Assembly: GCA_034509425.1 (NCBI GenBank)
Contig: JAVTVJ010000569.1
Coordinates: forward strand, 675,246 to 739,245
Length of the DNA stretch: 64,000 nucleotides
Reading direction: 5' to 3'
DNA from: Eopsaltria australis
Taxonomy: Eukaryota; Chordata; Aves; Passeriformes; Petroicidae
In this document: positions 13,404-26,697 of the stretch, piece by piece
Layout: each line of letters starts with the position of its first letter
Numbering within the stretch: the stretch's first letter is position 1
Notes under the pieces: generated by a model
Told to the model about the DNA's origin: nothing
Databases searched by the model: none
What the model saw: the letters and a program-made list of their open reading frames with translations, nothing else
Translations under genes and position numbers: made by a program

Positions 13404-14760
13404 AGAATCACAGAAAGGTTCAGATTTGAAGAAAGTCTAGTTCACCCCCCATGCTCAGAACAGAATCAGCTAGAACAGGTTTCTGAGGAAACATTTACAT
13501 TTCAAATATCCACAAAGATGGAAACTCTTCAATCTCTCTGGTCAGCCTGTCCCAGTCTCTGACCACCCTCACAGTAAGAGCAAGTGGGGGAAACAGAGGG
13601 GAAGGATGACTTCCATTGACCTGTTGGCAGCACCCTTTCTATTGCAGCCACAGTTGGGAATTGTTGGTGTATGTTTAATCTGGTGTCCATCAGAATCTCT
13701 GGGTCCTTTTCTCCAAAACTTCTTTCTGGACTCTTGGCCTGTGCACTTGTGCTTGGGGTTGCTCCTCTCCAGGTTTGGACCTTGCAAAACAGACCAAAAC
13801 CTCTGGCCCCAGTATCAACCCTTGAGGTACGTCACTAGTGTCCAGCCTCTAACTGGACCTCATTCTGCTAGTAACTGCCCTTTGAACCTGGCAGTTTTTC
13901 AATCCACCTCATTGTTTATTTTTCTAGGCTGTGTGCCAGTGTGTCTTAGGTGATATTATGGGAAAGCCTTTTTGAGGCTGAGGTAAACAGCACCCTCTGT
14001 TTTCCTCTCACCCTCTGTTGTCATTATCTGGTTGTAGAAGTCTGTCAGGCTGGTTAAACTTGATTTTCCCCTTCATAAATCCAAACCAACCATATCACCT
14101 ACATGTTTGGAAATAGTTTTCAGGAGCACTTGCTTTGGGATGGACGTGACATTGACCAACCTGCAATTCCGCAAATTCTTTTTACCTACTCAAAGACAGG
14201 AATGACTTTTACTTTCTTCTGGTCCTTGGAAACCTCCCACAAACATCATGACTTTTCAAAGATAATTGAAAGTAGCCTTGCAATGGCACCAACCCTCAGC
14301 ACTCACAAGCAACCCATCAGGCTGCATAGACTGTAGTAGATCCAGATCATCTAAACGTTCCTCACATAACTCTTGTCCCCCCAGAGTAAGTTTTCTTTGC
14401 TCCAGATGCTCCTACTGGTCTCTGAGGCCAGGGATTTCTGAAGTCTGTCTTATCAATAAAGATGAAGATGGAAAAGGCAGTGAGTGCCTTTGCCTCCTGC
14501 TCTTCCAGCAGTGACTCCATGCTGCTGCGGAATGCAGGTCCATGGACCTGTAGGAGCCCTTACAGCCCCTGGCCAGATTCCGGTCCAGATGGTCTTTGTC
14601 TTGCCTAACCTGGTCTCAGATTGCTCAGGCAGTGTCTCTATATTCCTCCTGGGTTATCTGACCCCAATTTCACCTCATGTGAGCTTTATTTTTATATTTG
14701 AGTTTTGACAGGGTCTCCTTGGTCACCTATGCAGACCTTTAGGTGCTCTTGCTTTAGCAT
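13404..14760 (-). mobile_element. Old CR1 LINE fragment (antisense to the given strand)
   Basis: Read on the plus strand, this is the reverse complement of the 3' part of an avian CR1. It begins gaatcacagaaaggttcag, the usual antisense start at the CR1 3' end. Blocks resembling antisense CR1 follow: tctctctggtcagcctgtcc, then ccttgaggtacgtcactagt, then ttttcaaagataattgaaag, then cccatcaggctgcatagact, then tcaggcagtgtctctatatt, then a block around gagttttgacagggtctcct. The order is collinear over about 1.35 kb. Many substitutions and broken frames indicate an old, inactive copy. The right boundary is approximate. Confidence 0.8.
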
Positions 14761-17700
14761 AGGTAAAGTTATCATCTTTGGAAAGTGTGGAGCACAGGGA
14801 ATGTAATTTCAAGGGGAATAGATTTACAGTCTGCAACATCCATTATATAATAGGATACTAATAAATCCCATTTTTGGGAGCTGATTTATGGGAATTGACT
14901 GAAAGGACAAATGAACTCAGTTTTTATGAGATGCACTGTTTTCTGCACCTTTGTGACAAATTTATCTCTTGGAGTTCATGTGTCTTCCAGCAAAGAGAAA
15001 TTAAATGTGGCAACAAACTTTTCATACTCCAGACTTACAGAGACAAAGTTGATCCTCATGATTTCTTGTATTACAGCAATCTTCCTCCAATTTATCCATC
15101 TATCTTGAGCATCAAGCAGCATCAGAATCTGTCTGGCCATTGTTAATAATAAACCCTGAGTCAGCTGTAGAGAGGCAGATTTCAAAATCAATGATGCTAA
15201 GTGGAGTGAAAAGACAGAAACAGTCCATGCAGCAGCTATCTGACTTTGTGATCTGGCTTGCTGAATTGAGTCATAAATTAGTGAACAGATTCAAAACAAA
15301 AATGGTAAAATGCCAAAATCTTGATTGTAAAACCAGTTTGAACCAACCAGCATACAGTCTTTTAGGGGGGAACTTAAGCTTAGAAAAAAAGCAGAGATGA
15401 AAGGTATGAGTTATTATTGCCAACTTCATTGTTTTCATGGCAAAATGTGCTGTTAAAACTTATGTAGCACTCAGTTTCTGAAGTTGGTAGGAGCATTTCT
15501 GCTGTGTTTTACTCTTTTGAGTCCAGCTCAATGACTCAGATGCTGAGACACAGCATCTGTTTTCTAGATTGAACGAGCAATGAACAAGGGTTACTTACAA
15601 ATAAATAGATTGACTTGCTTCAAGTAGAAGTAATAGAAGGCTATAAAGATTTTTTTAAGAAATCTATGACCAGTGCAGACCCCTTGTGCTCCTTGCATAT
15701 GTTTTAACATAGTGACAACACTATGCAAGGGTTTGTGTGATGGAGAAGGGACAGGATGTTTGTGGGTGCATCCCTTCCTAGGGGTCTTCTTTTGAGTCCC
15801 ACAGCAATTGCAGCATGGCAGAACATGCTGTTAATTACACTGCATGTTTGTGTGAGATCCTGGTATTTATCAGTCTGCATAGCTGCATAAAAGCTGCCTG
15901 CTAGAGCTTCCTGTTTACTGGGATCCATTACTTGATCAGATCTCTGCCCTAAACTATCAATAACACATCTTTACAGCCAGTACAAACCACACTTAAAATA
16001 CTAGCGTTAACTTAAAATACTAAAGTTAACACCTCTTGTAAGTGATGATTCCTTTCCCTCACTTTTTATTTAGAATTGTCAACCCGGATCCTTACTGGAC
16101 TTTTGGCTTTCATCAGCTGTACAGTGGCATTGGATGAAATTGTATTTGATTGCCCAGGTGAAAGAGAGAAGAAGTGTGGGGCCTGTCTTGTTGTTTGACT
16201 CTAAACTTGCCATGTGTATGGGGACACTTACATCATATGGTCCCAGTGGTGGTGGCTGCAGAATTGGCTTTTGAAGACATTAATAATGAATCACTGTGCT
16301 TTTTGTGGTCCAGTTTAAACAGCTTGCTATTGTTCTTCAGGATTTCAACATATTTTTAGGAATCCATGGCTGTTCTGAAGTTAATGTTTTCTGATGAATT
16401 CTGGATTCTATTCTTTCTAAAAAGCAATTTGTAAAGTGCATTTTGCTGTGACCACCAGGTCTTTGTTTTTCAGTATCATGAGTCCCATGCAAGTCACTGT
16501 GAGAGTATTACAGAGAATAGTCTGACCTTTCTTTGGCTTGACAATAGTTTAAACATGGAGGAAATATTTATTCAAACCAGTTCTGGCACATGTAATAGGA
16601 ATACATTTTAAATTTGGACCACAAACCTAGCTTTGGTCAAAAGTTTGCCAGGAACAATAAAACAGCAATTTATTTGATTGCCATGTAAAATGCTGGTTGT
16701 GAGCCACACCCAGACTATGTGAGGACATGTGCTGGAGTCACTGCTCAGAGTGTTGGAGGAGAAAGCTCAAAAGGCATCTGTTTTATTTTTGTCACTGTCA
16801 TCAATTTGCTGTCTGATTCTAGGCAAGCTGTTTGTGCTACAGTGTTCACATCCTCAAAACTGCATTTAAATAACAAAATAAGCAGTCTGTTTAGAGGCCT
16901 CAATGCCTGAATTTAATAATCTCTTTCTGAGTTGTCAGAGTTATTATGAGGTGTAATTAATGTAAATAAAACACTTCATGATCTTTTCTTCACCTGTCTA
17001 CACTTCTATCCAGATTTTTCTGCCATGCTGACAAAAAATTCTGTTGAAAGCAATTACTGTATGAATGAAGAGATGACTGAGAAAGCCTAATAGCATAATT
17101 ATCCTTATCAATAGATTTTTTGAGACCAACTTTTTGTTGTCCTCCTTTGAAGACAGTGATGATTAGAAATGACTTTATTTGCATAATTTCTCTTCTGCAT
17201 AAGCCTGCTTTATGAGGACATAAGTGATAAAATGCTATTACAGGAGACTGGAGCAAGACTGACGAATTTGCACTGATTGAGGAAAACAGTTTTGTGGAAA
17301 TGTAAGTATCTTTCTTTGAAAAAACCAAGGAGGCAGGATGTTCTTGCCTAGTTTTTCTTCATTCCCATCCCCATTGTCTGCTCTCTGTTCAGCCAAAATG
17401 ACCAAATGACCTTTAGGATCAGCTGAAAATTTTTGACTCATCATGGCAAAATGACAAGGTTTATGTCAAGTTTATCTCAGGCAGTTGTATAAGCCCAAGT
17501 GCTGAGCAGTGAGTTGGGGTGTGGGAGAGGGGGAAGATGTGGCTCTGACCTTCTGCTTGCTCTTTGTGGCCATGGTAGAAGTTTGTCCAGCCATCCTTCT
17601 CCTGCAAACTGTGATGCTGTATCATTCTTCCTTTCTCTTGTATCACTTCATGGCATTTCTTACCTTTGATGTAGAGGATTTCATGGAGAACATAGATACC

Positions 17701-20700
17701 CCATGCTGCAAGTAATTTAGCCATAGACTTTCTCCTAGTGTCTGTACAAGCTTGGGAAAGCTCAGGACACAGGCTCCTAGGACTTCTCCAGCATTACACA
17801 TTCAGATACTTAATATAAACGAGACAGTAGTGTTTGAAGGGAATAGAAGAAGAAAGTGAAGAAAGCTGCTGCTTTCTGTAAGGCAGCAGTCTGACATACC
17901 TCCAGAAGCAGCTTATGGCTTCCCCAGCTCTGAGCTGCACCAGCTGGATATGGGTCAGGCCCAGGCTAAACTCTGGTGAGTGTAAAGGCTGACCAAAAGG
18001 TACTCATGACATGCTTTAGTCTAGGATTGAGTTTGCAGGTCTTCTAAAAGAAAATTTTTAAAATCAATTATGGCTCGTTATTAAAATTTCAGAGGAGGAC
18101 ACTAAGGCAAGCAGCATTATTTCACAGCAACTGAGAGACAGACTGTTCTGCTTCAGGGAGTCAAATGCGAAGAATTTCCAGATGTATGGCTAGTGACCTA
18201 TTCACAAGAAGAGGGAGGCTATAGAACACCCTGAGTGTATTTCTTTGCTTCCTTTGTCTGGCTTCTGTGTCCTGATCAAGGAAAAAATTTTGATTAACAT
18301 GCTATCCAAGCCCACATCTTCTGGCTGTCTAGCTGTCATAAGAAGACAGGAACAGCCAAGCACTTGTGGACCTCAGAGAACTCACAGTGGGGAAAAAAGT
18401 TTAAATTCTGCAACTGCAGAAAAAGATCCTTCTGTATTAAACAGTGAAAAACAAATGAACAAAAAAAGTTGAGATGTTCAAATAACGTTTTCTCCCTTTC
18501 TAGTTCATTAGTGTTCTGTCTGACCTTGGTTTGCTAAAAATGACATTCTTCTCTTTTTCTCTCGGTAGGAATAACACCTTTCTAATTCATTTATCTGGTA
18601 CTTATCCAGTGAGAAAGTCATCAGGAGACCAGGGAGATCTGGGGTCTGTTCCCTGCACTACTTCAGGGTTTGTTTTTGAACTTAAAAATAATATGAAATG
18701 CATTAGCAATTTGAAAAGCACGGCTCTGCTCCCAGGAGAACAGCTGAAACACTGTGCTCCAAAATCAGTCTTTTATTTATTTGCTCAATGTTAGGAATAT
18801 TCCAGGTATTGAAACATGCTTGGCTATACTTGGAAATTGTTATAACAGTTCTGGGCACAGTTTTGACCTCAGGCAGATGCCACTCTTCCAAACAAGTTTT
18901 GGATGTGTTCTAGGGGATAACATGGACCAGAGACCATTGCCAAGAAGCGACTTGACTGGAGCCACTCTGATTAGGAAGGCAAGTGTTTAGTAGTTAGGAC
19001 AGGACAGCAAAAGTAGCAGCCATTGTATTCCATTGTATTTCATTATCCATTGCTTCTGTTTGTCTCTTTTCCCCTAAGCATTTTGTTTTTTATGGAGCAG
19101 TGACGACAGCTTGTACTCTTTTTTATGTTCATCTTAAAATCTAAATAAAAAAGTCAAACACAGTCTCCAAATACTAGGAGATAATTTTTCATTTGTAATC
19201 TACTGTTTTCATGGCCATACCAGTAAATCTTTCTACACTACTTGACATTGATAAAGCCTCAGCTGGATGTCTATATTTAACTTCAGGCACTGTGCTCCAA
19301 AAAAGATGGGAAACAAGTGAATAGAGATAGAAGAAAGGCAACAAGAAGTATTTTCTAGACCTCTGATCAATGAAGAAAGATTGAAAGTATTTGATTTGTA
19401 GAATAGGGAGAGAGAGAGACAGGAGTCTTTCAACTAATATCTGTTGAAAAGACAAGAAAGAACAATCCAATCCCCATTTCTGTCATGAATAAATCTGAAA
19501 GAAAAGGGTTTAAATTTTGAGAGGGTAAATTGGGTTCCAGGTAAATCTTTGAAAAAAGAGGGGTCTGGAATGGATTGATTTGAATTGTTATGGACTTTCT
19601 AGATCAACTGTTTCATTAAGTCTTTCAGGCCAACTGGCAGCAGAAAAGATCTGTGATAGCCAGGCTAGTCTTGGACTTAAGGGATGCAGTTGGTGAATTT
19701 CTTTCTTGTTCTATGACTGTTTTTTTCTTCTGTAAGATTTAAATATTAATGAAGTAATGTCAATGTATTTCAATCAATCACAAAGTATCTTTGCAGAAGT
19801 TTTTCTTTCCCTCATGTCTGCTTGGCTTCAAAATCCTCTTATCTGTCTGAAGGCATCCTCTTTACAGATCTGCAAATATGAAACAAGTTTTCAGGGTATA
19901 TATCTGTACAGCTATCTGTATTAGAAAGATAAATATTTTGGTAGGTTTTCTGTTCATTGTAATATTATTCATCTCAGGATATACATTTATCCTATGCTGA
20001 GGAAACTTAGACTATGAGAAATCCCTTGATAATAAGGTCATGATCTACCTCTGGACATTGTCTCTGAATTTTGACTTATTTACCAAGAGCTCCCTTGCAG
20101 GCTACTTTGTTTACTCTGGATGGCACAGGGTTTCTGACCATAGCAAAAGAAAAGTGCGAACCCAAAAGATTGCACAAATAAAGTTTCTGGAGCTTATCCA
20201 TTGTAATTTTCACTTGCACTGCCATACACTTCAGAAATGAGAAGATTTTAATGCGGATAAAAGTACTGGTCCAAGTACAGTGGTTAAATGTTTGTAAGGT
20301 AACATTATTTACCAGACCTCAGCATTTTAGCAAATTTTTGGAAAATCTCTGTCATCATCCCATTAATGCAACCCACAAACACCACAAGCATTGGAAATGG
20401 TGCAATGGACAAATGGAGACTCCCAAATCTGTTGTTTGGACAAAACAATGCTCTGCTCAAACTGTACAGCCTTAAAGATCAAATTCTTCCTCAATGCTGC
20501 ATTGATGCTTTTCCTTTCCTTAAAAAAAAAAAAAAGGGAAAAAGAAGAGGAAAATAATATTTGTATGAATTTAATTAGTATCAAATCACATTCTATCCAG
20601 TGGAACTTCATAATCCTGAATGACATAATTATTTGTTCAAAGTCTGCCATCTTTCCTGATTTCACAAAACCCAATGTATGGGGAATTAAGTGATCAGAGT

Positions 20701-23700
20701 CCCTATCTAAGGAAAGTCTATTTGACTGGAAAAAAGAGAAGATAAAGGAGCTCCTTCTAGTAAAATTGATCTATGAATTTTTGGCAAAATTGGAAATTAA
20801 TATTTTTAATAGCTTTGCAGAGACAGTACCCAAAACCTTGGGATTTCATACGATAATATAGGGAGAGTTTAGCAGTCTTAGGACAGGTCTTTAATGAGGC
20901 TTCTTGCAGAGACAGAGACATCTGCAAGAGAAAACCTATTCCTAGGATTGACTGCTCCTTCCAACAAACCTCTTTCAATAGGCAAGAAAACAGATGTTTT
21001 GTTTTCCTACAATTCTTCCCTAACCACTGTACAAACTGAGTGCAGTTTCTTAATGTGCTTATAGTAATACTCTGCAATAACTAGGAAAGATGCCAGTTGG
21101 CAAATTACAAAAAATATGTCCTTCTTAATCCCTCCACAGTCTCTCTCTTGGCCAGAGCCCTAATGAGCATGGACTGCAGTGTTGCAGGAATAAATGTTCA
21201 GCTGCATGAATGGCTCCACTGCTTCTTATATACCTGGTGACTTAAAAGGTTGGTAAACTTAATGTTGTACTGAAAGGGAGAGGTGGATGTTTTCTTGTCA
21301 AATTACAAGTGGGTTATATCTCTTAATCAGTGGGGTTTTTTTGCCCCTGGACTGTTACAACCTGGAAAATATGTGGTTTATAGAAAGGGTTCATCTAATC
21401 ACAAATCTTATTAAGACAGTCTGAATGATAGGAGGTTACTGTGAACTGAAAGAACATAGCTTTGCTCTCAGCACTTTCCATTAAAAATGTCATATGAGAT
21501 GTAGAGAGAGTCACAGCATAAACCATAGGGAATATACTTGTTGTAAAAGCACACCAATGACTAGACAAACCTGATTCTGGGAATAAAATGTACAGCATCT
21601 GCAAATGAGGATAGGCTTTTAAAGTCCATTCAAGTATGTACAGGCCCCAAAGCACCAACTTGTTTTTTGCAGCTTCTGCAGAGCTAGTAACAGTACAGAA
21701 CAGAGCTGTTGGTAAGCAGCCATGCTGAGTGTACTGCAGAATGTGTCCCTGCCAGTCATGAACAAGCTAAAGTTACTAACAAAAACAGTGCAAATAAAGC
21801 AATGATTTCTACTCTGTTTCCAATTCCAAAGACTTCTTGCAAGATACTTTGTACTAAATAAATTAGGTTACATTTTCTTCACAGAAGTAATCAGCCTGAA
21901 AGAGGAGAAAATATACTTGGAAGACGGTTGAAGGAATGGGAACATTACTGGAGAAATCTGGAGTTATAATCATGAGTTCCATCAGAATTTCTAGGGAAGG
22001 CATATTAACCTCAATAAAGAAAAAGAGGAGTTTTGAGAAGCTCCGTGAGAAAATCCTCATCAAATACTCAGTTTCAGAGTGTGTGGTCCTGGGACAGGAA
22101 AGCAGCAGGGGCAGAAGTGCCACAGTTACCTGCACATTTACCCAAGGTCTGGTTCTGTCACTGTGGTAGAGACTTCTGCAGAAGAGGAAACACATCTTGC
22201 CCTGCAGTTTGCTAGACAAGTCACAACACAAGCTTTTTAACAGGCCAGTGTTTAAAACTTGTGACATTTGGAGGTGGAAAAAACAGCCAAAAATCGACAA
22301 CTTCTGCTGCCAGTTTCCAAGCACAGGTACTGTCCAATCCCTGGGTTGGCACCATGGCCTGTGGTGACAGTACTATATTTTCTTGCAGGATTCACGGCTG
22401 GCTTTGTACAAAGATATGGAAAACAGAGGCTGTGACGTGGTTTTGGTACTTATATGGAAGTGGGTAGAACTTGGTGTTATCCCAGCACTGCTTGCTTCCC
22501 CAGGAGGGGTCTCAGTCCCTGGTTAGAGGGAGCAAAAATTTGAATGTGGAGTCTGATAGCAGATGGTTCAACTCTACCTGTGTTTCTCCTTGATCCAGGG
22601 ATCTGCCAGTGCTTTCACACTCCTTCTGTGGGTACCAGGCTCCCCACCAGCATGCTAAGAGGTGCCCTTATTGCAGAACAGGGCTGTTGTGGAAGGAGCT
22701 GGCCTTGGGCATTTCCAGGTGATGCAGAAAAATAGGTTTTGGTATCTTTAAAGTGTGATGAATCTTGTACAGAGGCTGTTGACTTGGGGAGAAGGATTCT
22801 GAAAGGCAAACTAAGCAATGATTTTCCTGAAAGTGGGACTATCTGAGCTGTTGCACATTTTTGAGTTCAGCCTGGTAGTAGTTTAGATTGCTGAGTTGCT
22901 ACTGTCTCTACCAGAGGCTTGTAGAGACACTTGAGTGAAACTACTGCAGGCAGAATGGCTCATCCAAAGGACTAGGAGGGTTAGCACACAAGGACTTAAT
23001 CTTCAGGAGGGAATTACAAAGTCTGACAGGCACATTCCTTGAATGAACACTTAAAATTGAAAAAAAACTGGAAAGAAAATCACTTGTTTATTTCTTCCCT
23101 CTGAACCTCTCCTGGGTTCAAATTTTCCCACCCTTGTTCTATGACTCAAAGGAACAGTCAGATTTTCTACAGCTAAAATCAGACCAGCCATTTCAACAAA
23201 ACAGGGTGATTCCAAAATTCAGAAAAAACCCTTTCCTGCCCATCCCCAACACATTTTTTCCTTTGAATAATGTTATTACTCACTTATTTACATAGCAGTC
23301 ATCAAACATTTTGGTTTGTACCATCAGGATGTCAAGGAGTGGAGCTCTGATTAGTGTGTAAACACACAGTTAAGGAAGATGGGACTTTTATAAAACATGG
23401 TGAGACCACTGACCAAGTCACCAGCGTTGGCTGTGCTGTAGAAGAATGGTCAATAAATACTATTCTGGAGACAGAGGAATTACTGGCACAGGGGGAAGGA
23501 AGGGATTCTCTGAGGTAACTTCCAAGAATATGGGGAAGATCCTTTCTATTCTTGGCACCAAAGAGCTGTTGGTTGTGAAGGTCTCATGTGCTGCAGATTC
23601 TGAAGACATGCTTGACTCTGGAATTACTGTCTGGAAGTTTTATTGGAGCCGGTAGCTCAACTGTATGGGTTATATCTCAAAAAGCTGTCTGAAATTTTAA

Positions 23701-23954
23701 TAGGCTTTCTGAGCCTCTGGCTCAGAATTTACATTCTCACAACCCAGAAATACTATTAAAAACAAATCACTAATTTCATCAAAGAAATTGCTTGCAGTAT
23801 AGAAAAATTCTGCTAGTAGAAACTTACACATTGTCAAATCTTTGCTATGGAAACAAAGGTTATGCTGGGAAAAACAACTTGCAAGTTACTGTGAAAAGTT
23901 TATACGAATGACACCTTTCAGCTTGATCTTGAAAGACATGTTGCAACACAAGCA
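14761..23954. other. Intergenic DNA downstream of CYTL1, no gene seen
   Basis: AT-rich sequence with only short frames. The longest, a minus-strand frame at 21863-22324, has no recognisable domain and no splice-site support. Runs of A/T occur (for example at about 20521-20534). I see no RNA gene and no clear transposon here. Confidence 0.55.
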
Positions 23955-24540
23955 TCTTGGATTAGAAGGCTGTTTTTATTTATTTTTCCACAGAGACATG
24001 TCTCTTTCACCTCTGTTCTCACAAATCTGACATCAAAAACTATCAAGATATATATGAGCTATGCAGGCAGAGAAGTCTGCCAGTATAGCATTACTTTTCT
24101 TCTGTCAAACATTCTAAGAAAAACAAATATGGTCCCTTCCATGCCCATCTAATACAAGAAAAACAGCTAAGTCAAGAGAGAATGTTAATCATACATTTTT
24201 TTTCTTTATATGAGTATAGTTATTCATAAAAGAGTAAAAATAAAAAATCTGGTTTCTGATGTTTAAACAAAACATACTTTATACATTTGGCTGAGCTGAA
24301 ATATCGTACCTTGCCAAACGAAAAACTGCTCCCTAATGGTAGGTTCCCTAGCAGCTCAGTAGGTATGCAAGGCATGCAATTCATTTCCTGCCAAGGCAGA
24401 GAAAAATGGGTAGGTCTGAGATTATATTGCTAGTGTGCTTGGAAAAGATCTTAGCTGTTAATGTTATAACTGCATATACATATTTTGACTTTTGGTCTCC
24501 TTGAAACTTTCCCAGGTATAAGTTTTGGGTTAACTGTCTT
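23955..24540 (-). other. CYTL1: Proposed CYTL1 3' untranslated region
   Basis: After the CYTL1 stop codon (24541-24543, minus strand), the first canonical AATAAA on the minus strand is at about 23975-23984 (TTTATTTATT on the plus strand). If used, it gives a 3' UTR of roughly 570 nt. This is inferred from the signal alone; cleavage position and any alternative signals cannot be seen. Confidence 0.45.
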
Positions 24541-24624
24541 TTAGCTCTCAGTGATGGAGTGTTCAGTGGGAGGTGAAATAGGAATTTCCAGAGCATTACA
24601 GTCATCAGTGAGGTACACCAGGTC
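24541..24624 (-). CDS. CYTL1: CYTL1 coding exon 4
   Basis: The intron ends ctccag just before GAC. The exon codes 27 residues, DLVYLTDDCNALE and then a Pro/Ser/Thr-rich tail, followed by TAA at 24541-24543. It carries the sixth cysteine. Confidence 0.95.
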   Translation of the reverse strand, partial: DLVYLTDDCNALEIPISPPTEHSITES

Positions 24625-26582
24625 CTGGAGAAACAAAAAAAGAGAAAGAAAAAAAAAGGCTAGCATTTATAAGGAGGAAGGCAGAAGATAGCACAGTGAG
24701 AAGCTTGGGCCTGATCCAGTTTTGCAGTTTTGCTGATCAGGGGACAGTGTGGGGACAGGCAGGGCTAAAAGCAGGGACTTTGTCCCTATTGATGCATCTT
24801 GACCTACCCTTCTGCAGTAGGAGATCAAGATGGTGTACAGGCTCCGGGCTTTTTCCTTCAGCTCATTCACTTCAGCCACTCTGTCACATCCAGGGTAGGC
24901 CACAAAATCACGGAGTTTTGCCAACACACAGTAATTCTGCAAAGCATGCAAAAGAGGTCTGTGTAACCCTGCACAGACACTGATTTATGTTTCTCATCCA
25001 CCACTTCCAAAATTCTTACTTCTGTGTGGGAACCTTGAATTCCTACCTCTATGTACATGCAATCTATGCCATTTTTAGTTAGGAAAATTCATCATCAATA
25101 TTTTATAACAAAGATTTTTGGTCCAAATAACTGCTTGGAAAATTGTATATACACAGTCTTAGTCGGCCAGCTTATTTCACACATGCTTTAGGAGGCAGCA
25201 GTGCCAATACAATTAAATCTGCTCTCATAGTAGGTGCAGTACTCTACAGAATAGGTGCACTGTCTCAATGTTTAGAGAGCACCTGATTTAGCAGATGAAC
25301 AGATTATCAAGATCTCACAGACACTATTCTTCTGTTCCTGTACAATTGGAGAAACTGTGACTACCAGTCCTGATTTTTTCAGAATAATTTTTACCTCAGA
25401 ATTCATGGCATCAAAATAAAGCAGAGGCAACATGAATTTCACAGCATCCTTGTGAAGCAGGTAAATAAATACTCCAGGTTTTGCTTTGAAACCAGGGAAA
25501 CTGAGGCACTAGACTCACATTTCCTGGTCTTTTCCATGATGTGAGACACTGGCAGTTCTGGAACTCCTGAATTACAAGACTTGGTGTAGTTGCTTATGGA
25601 AAAATGTGTTAGAATTTTGTTGTGCCTGATATTTTCTATTTTTCATTTACTCAGTTGAACACTGGAAAAAGAAGCAAAATATATAAAATATCCCCCTGCA
25701 GAACACTATGACATGAACTGTGTGTGCAGGAGGTTATTTTTTCCTTGCTGGGAGACAACTATTGCTTTTTTTTTCCTCAGTGCCACACTTCCATATCCTC
25801 AAGCACACATGTTCTTTCTATATTCAACAAGTAGCTATTTAAAAGAGAAAAAGCCAACAAGGTATTCCTGCACTGCTTTTTGTTAAAACTACATGCCAAA
25901 AACCATTCAGGATACAAAATGAAGTAAATTTATTAAGTGAAGAAAGTTAACTCTGCATTTCTTCTTTTAAACGATTATTTAAAGTTTTGTTGCACATATT
26001 TAACTTTTGAAAAGGCTCTGTCACAGTAAATTAATAGTATGCTAATATTACAAATATTGATTTCCTAATTTTTAAATTTTTAAGAAAATAAAGTCTCAGA
26101 AAGTCCATAGGGATTTTAATAAGGTTCAAACTGAGATTTTTGTCTTTTGTAACTGATCTATGTAGTTAATTAAGCTTTTAAAAAGTCCTTTTCAATCACT
26201 CCTCTGGGTTATAATATTAAGAGTTATTCTCACTTTTCATTAACTGCTTTTACTGCACAACAGTAAGAAAGAAGTGTGCAAACTTACGTGTATGTCCAAG
26301 TACAGCCTGGGCAGCATCTCCACACACGAGTCCTGCAGGAAAGAAGAAAGACCTGTTGCGATTTTGTTTTGAGAGAAATCTGTGCCAAAAGTGGCAACCT
26401 GCAGTGTCTGTGCAGGAGCAGTTTTTGGGTGGACTCACCACAGTTTTGGAGGTCTGCAAGTCCTTAAAGGACTCTGTGATTTCCTTGCTCAGAGACAAGA
26501 CCCTCGAGTAGCAAGTTGGAGGGGCTGCGCTGGCTAGCAGGGCAGCAGAGACCAGAGCAACCAGGAGCAGCAGCATCTTCAT
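24541..26582 (-). CDS. CYTL1: Cytokine-like protein 1 (CYTL1), complete, four coding exons
   Basis: Small secreted protein known from cartilage and CD34-positive blood cells; its receptor is not firmly settled. Joining exons 26439-26582, 26288-26332, 24808-24936 and 24541-24624 (all minus strand, all phase 0) gives 133 residues; the human protein is 136. The ATG at 26580-26582 is the first in frame. Residues 1-19 form a signal peptide (basic start, Leu/Val/Ala core, likely cleavage after LLASA). Family landmarks are PPTCYSR at about 21-27, LPRLYLDIH across exon 2, NYCVLAKLRDFVA at 64-76, KARSLYTI and YCRR in exon 3, and DDCNALE in exon 4. Six cysteines (about 24, 51, 66, 80, 104, 115) match the six of the human protein, so the disulphide frame looks intact. 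No frameshift or stop is present. It is transcribed away from STK32B, as in human 4p16. Confidence 0.95.
24808..24936 (-). CDS. CYTL1: CYTL1 coding exon 3
   Basis: The acceptor is tgctttgcag and the donor gtaggt. The 129-bp exon codes 43 residues, from NYCVLAKLRD to YCRR, with cysteines three to five. The intron between it and exon 4 is only 183 bp. Confidence 0.96.
26288..26332 (-). CDS. CYTL1: CYTL1 coding exon 2 (45 bp)
   Basis: The acceptor is ttctttcctgcag and the donor gtaagt. The exon codes 15 residues, DSCVEMLPRLYLDIH, in phase with both neighbours. It is too small to stand out as an open frame and was found by homology and splice signals. Introns on its two sides are 106 bp (exon 1 side) and 1351 bp (exon 3 side). 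Confidence 0.95.
26439..26582 (-). CDS. CYTL1: CYTL1 coding exon 1
   Basis: It codes 48 residues with the signal peptide and the first cysteine, and ends AAA ACT GTG before the donor gtgagt. A longer frame extends upstream to a TTG codon at 26600, but the first true ATG is at 26580-26582. A second ATG two codons later is an alternative start that would give nearly the same signal peptide. Confidence 0.93.
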
Positions 26583-26690
26583 TATGGGGAGCTTGTCCAA
26601 AAGAGGAGGAAGGAAGGGAAAAAATCACTCCCACTGGTTAGGTAGCTACTGCTGAGCGTCAACAAGTGAGTTGGGTAAATCAGCTCTCAA

Positions 26691-26697
26691 TTAAATA
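26691..26697 (-). promoter_or_regulatory. CYTL1: TATA-like box of CYTL1
   Basis: On the minus strand, TATTTAA lies about 110 bp upstream of the CYTL1 ATG. A start site some 25-30 bp downstream would give a leader of roughly 80 nt. Position and sequence fit a TATA-type promoter. There is no CpG island at this gene, unlike at STK32B. This is inferred from sequence only. Confidence 0.5.

Noticed and set aside
13606..14514. Several plus-strand frames of 77 to 115 codons
   Set aside because: They lie inside the antisense CR1 fragment and read its non-coding strand.
26276..26467. Plus-strand frame opposite CYTL1 exons 1 and 2
   Set aside because: Shadow of CYTL1; no independent evidence.
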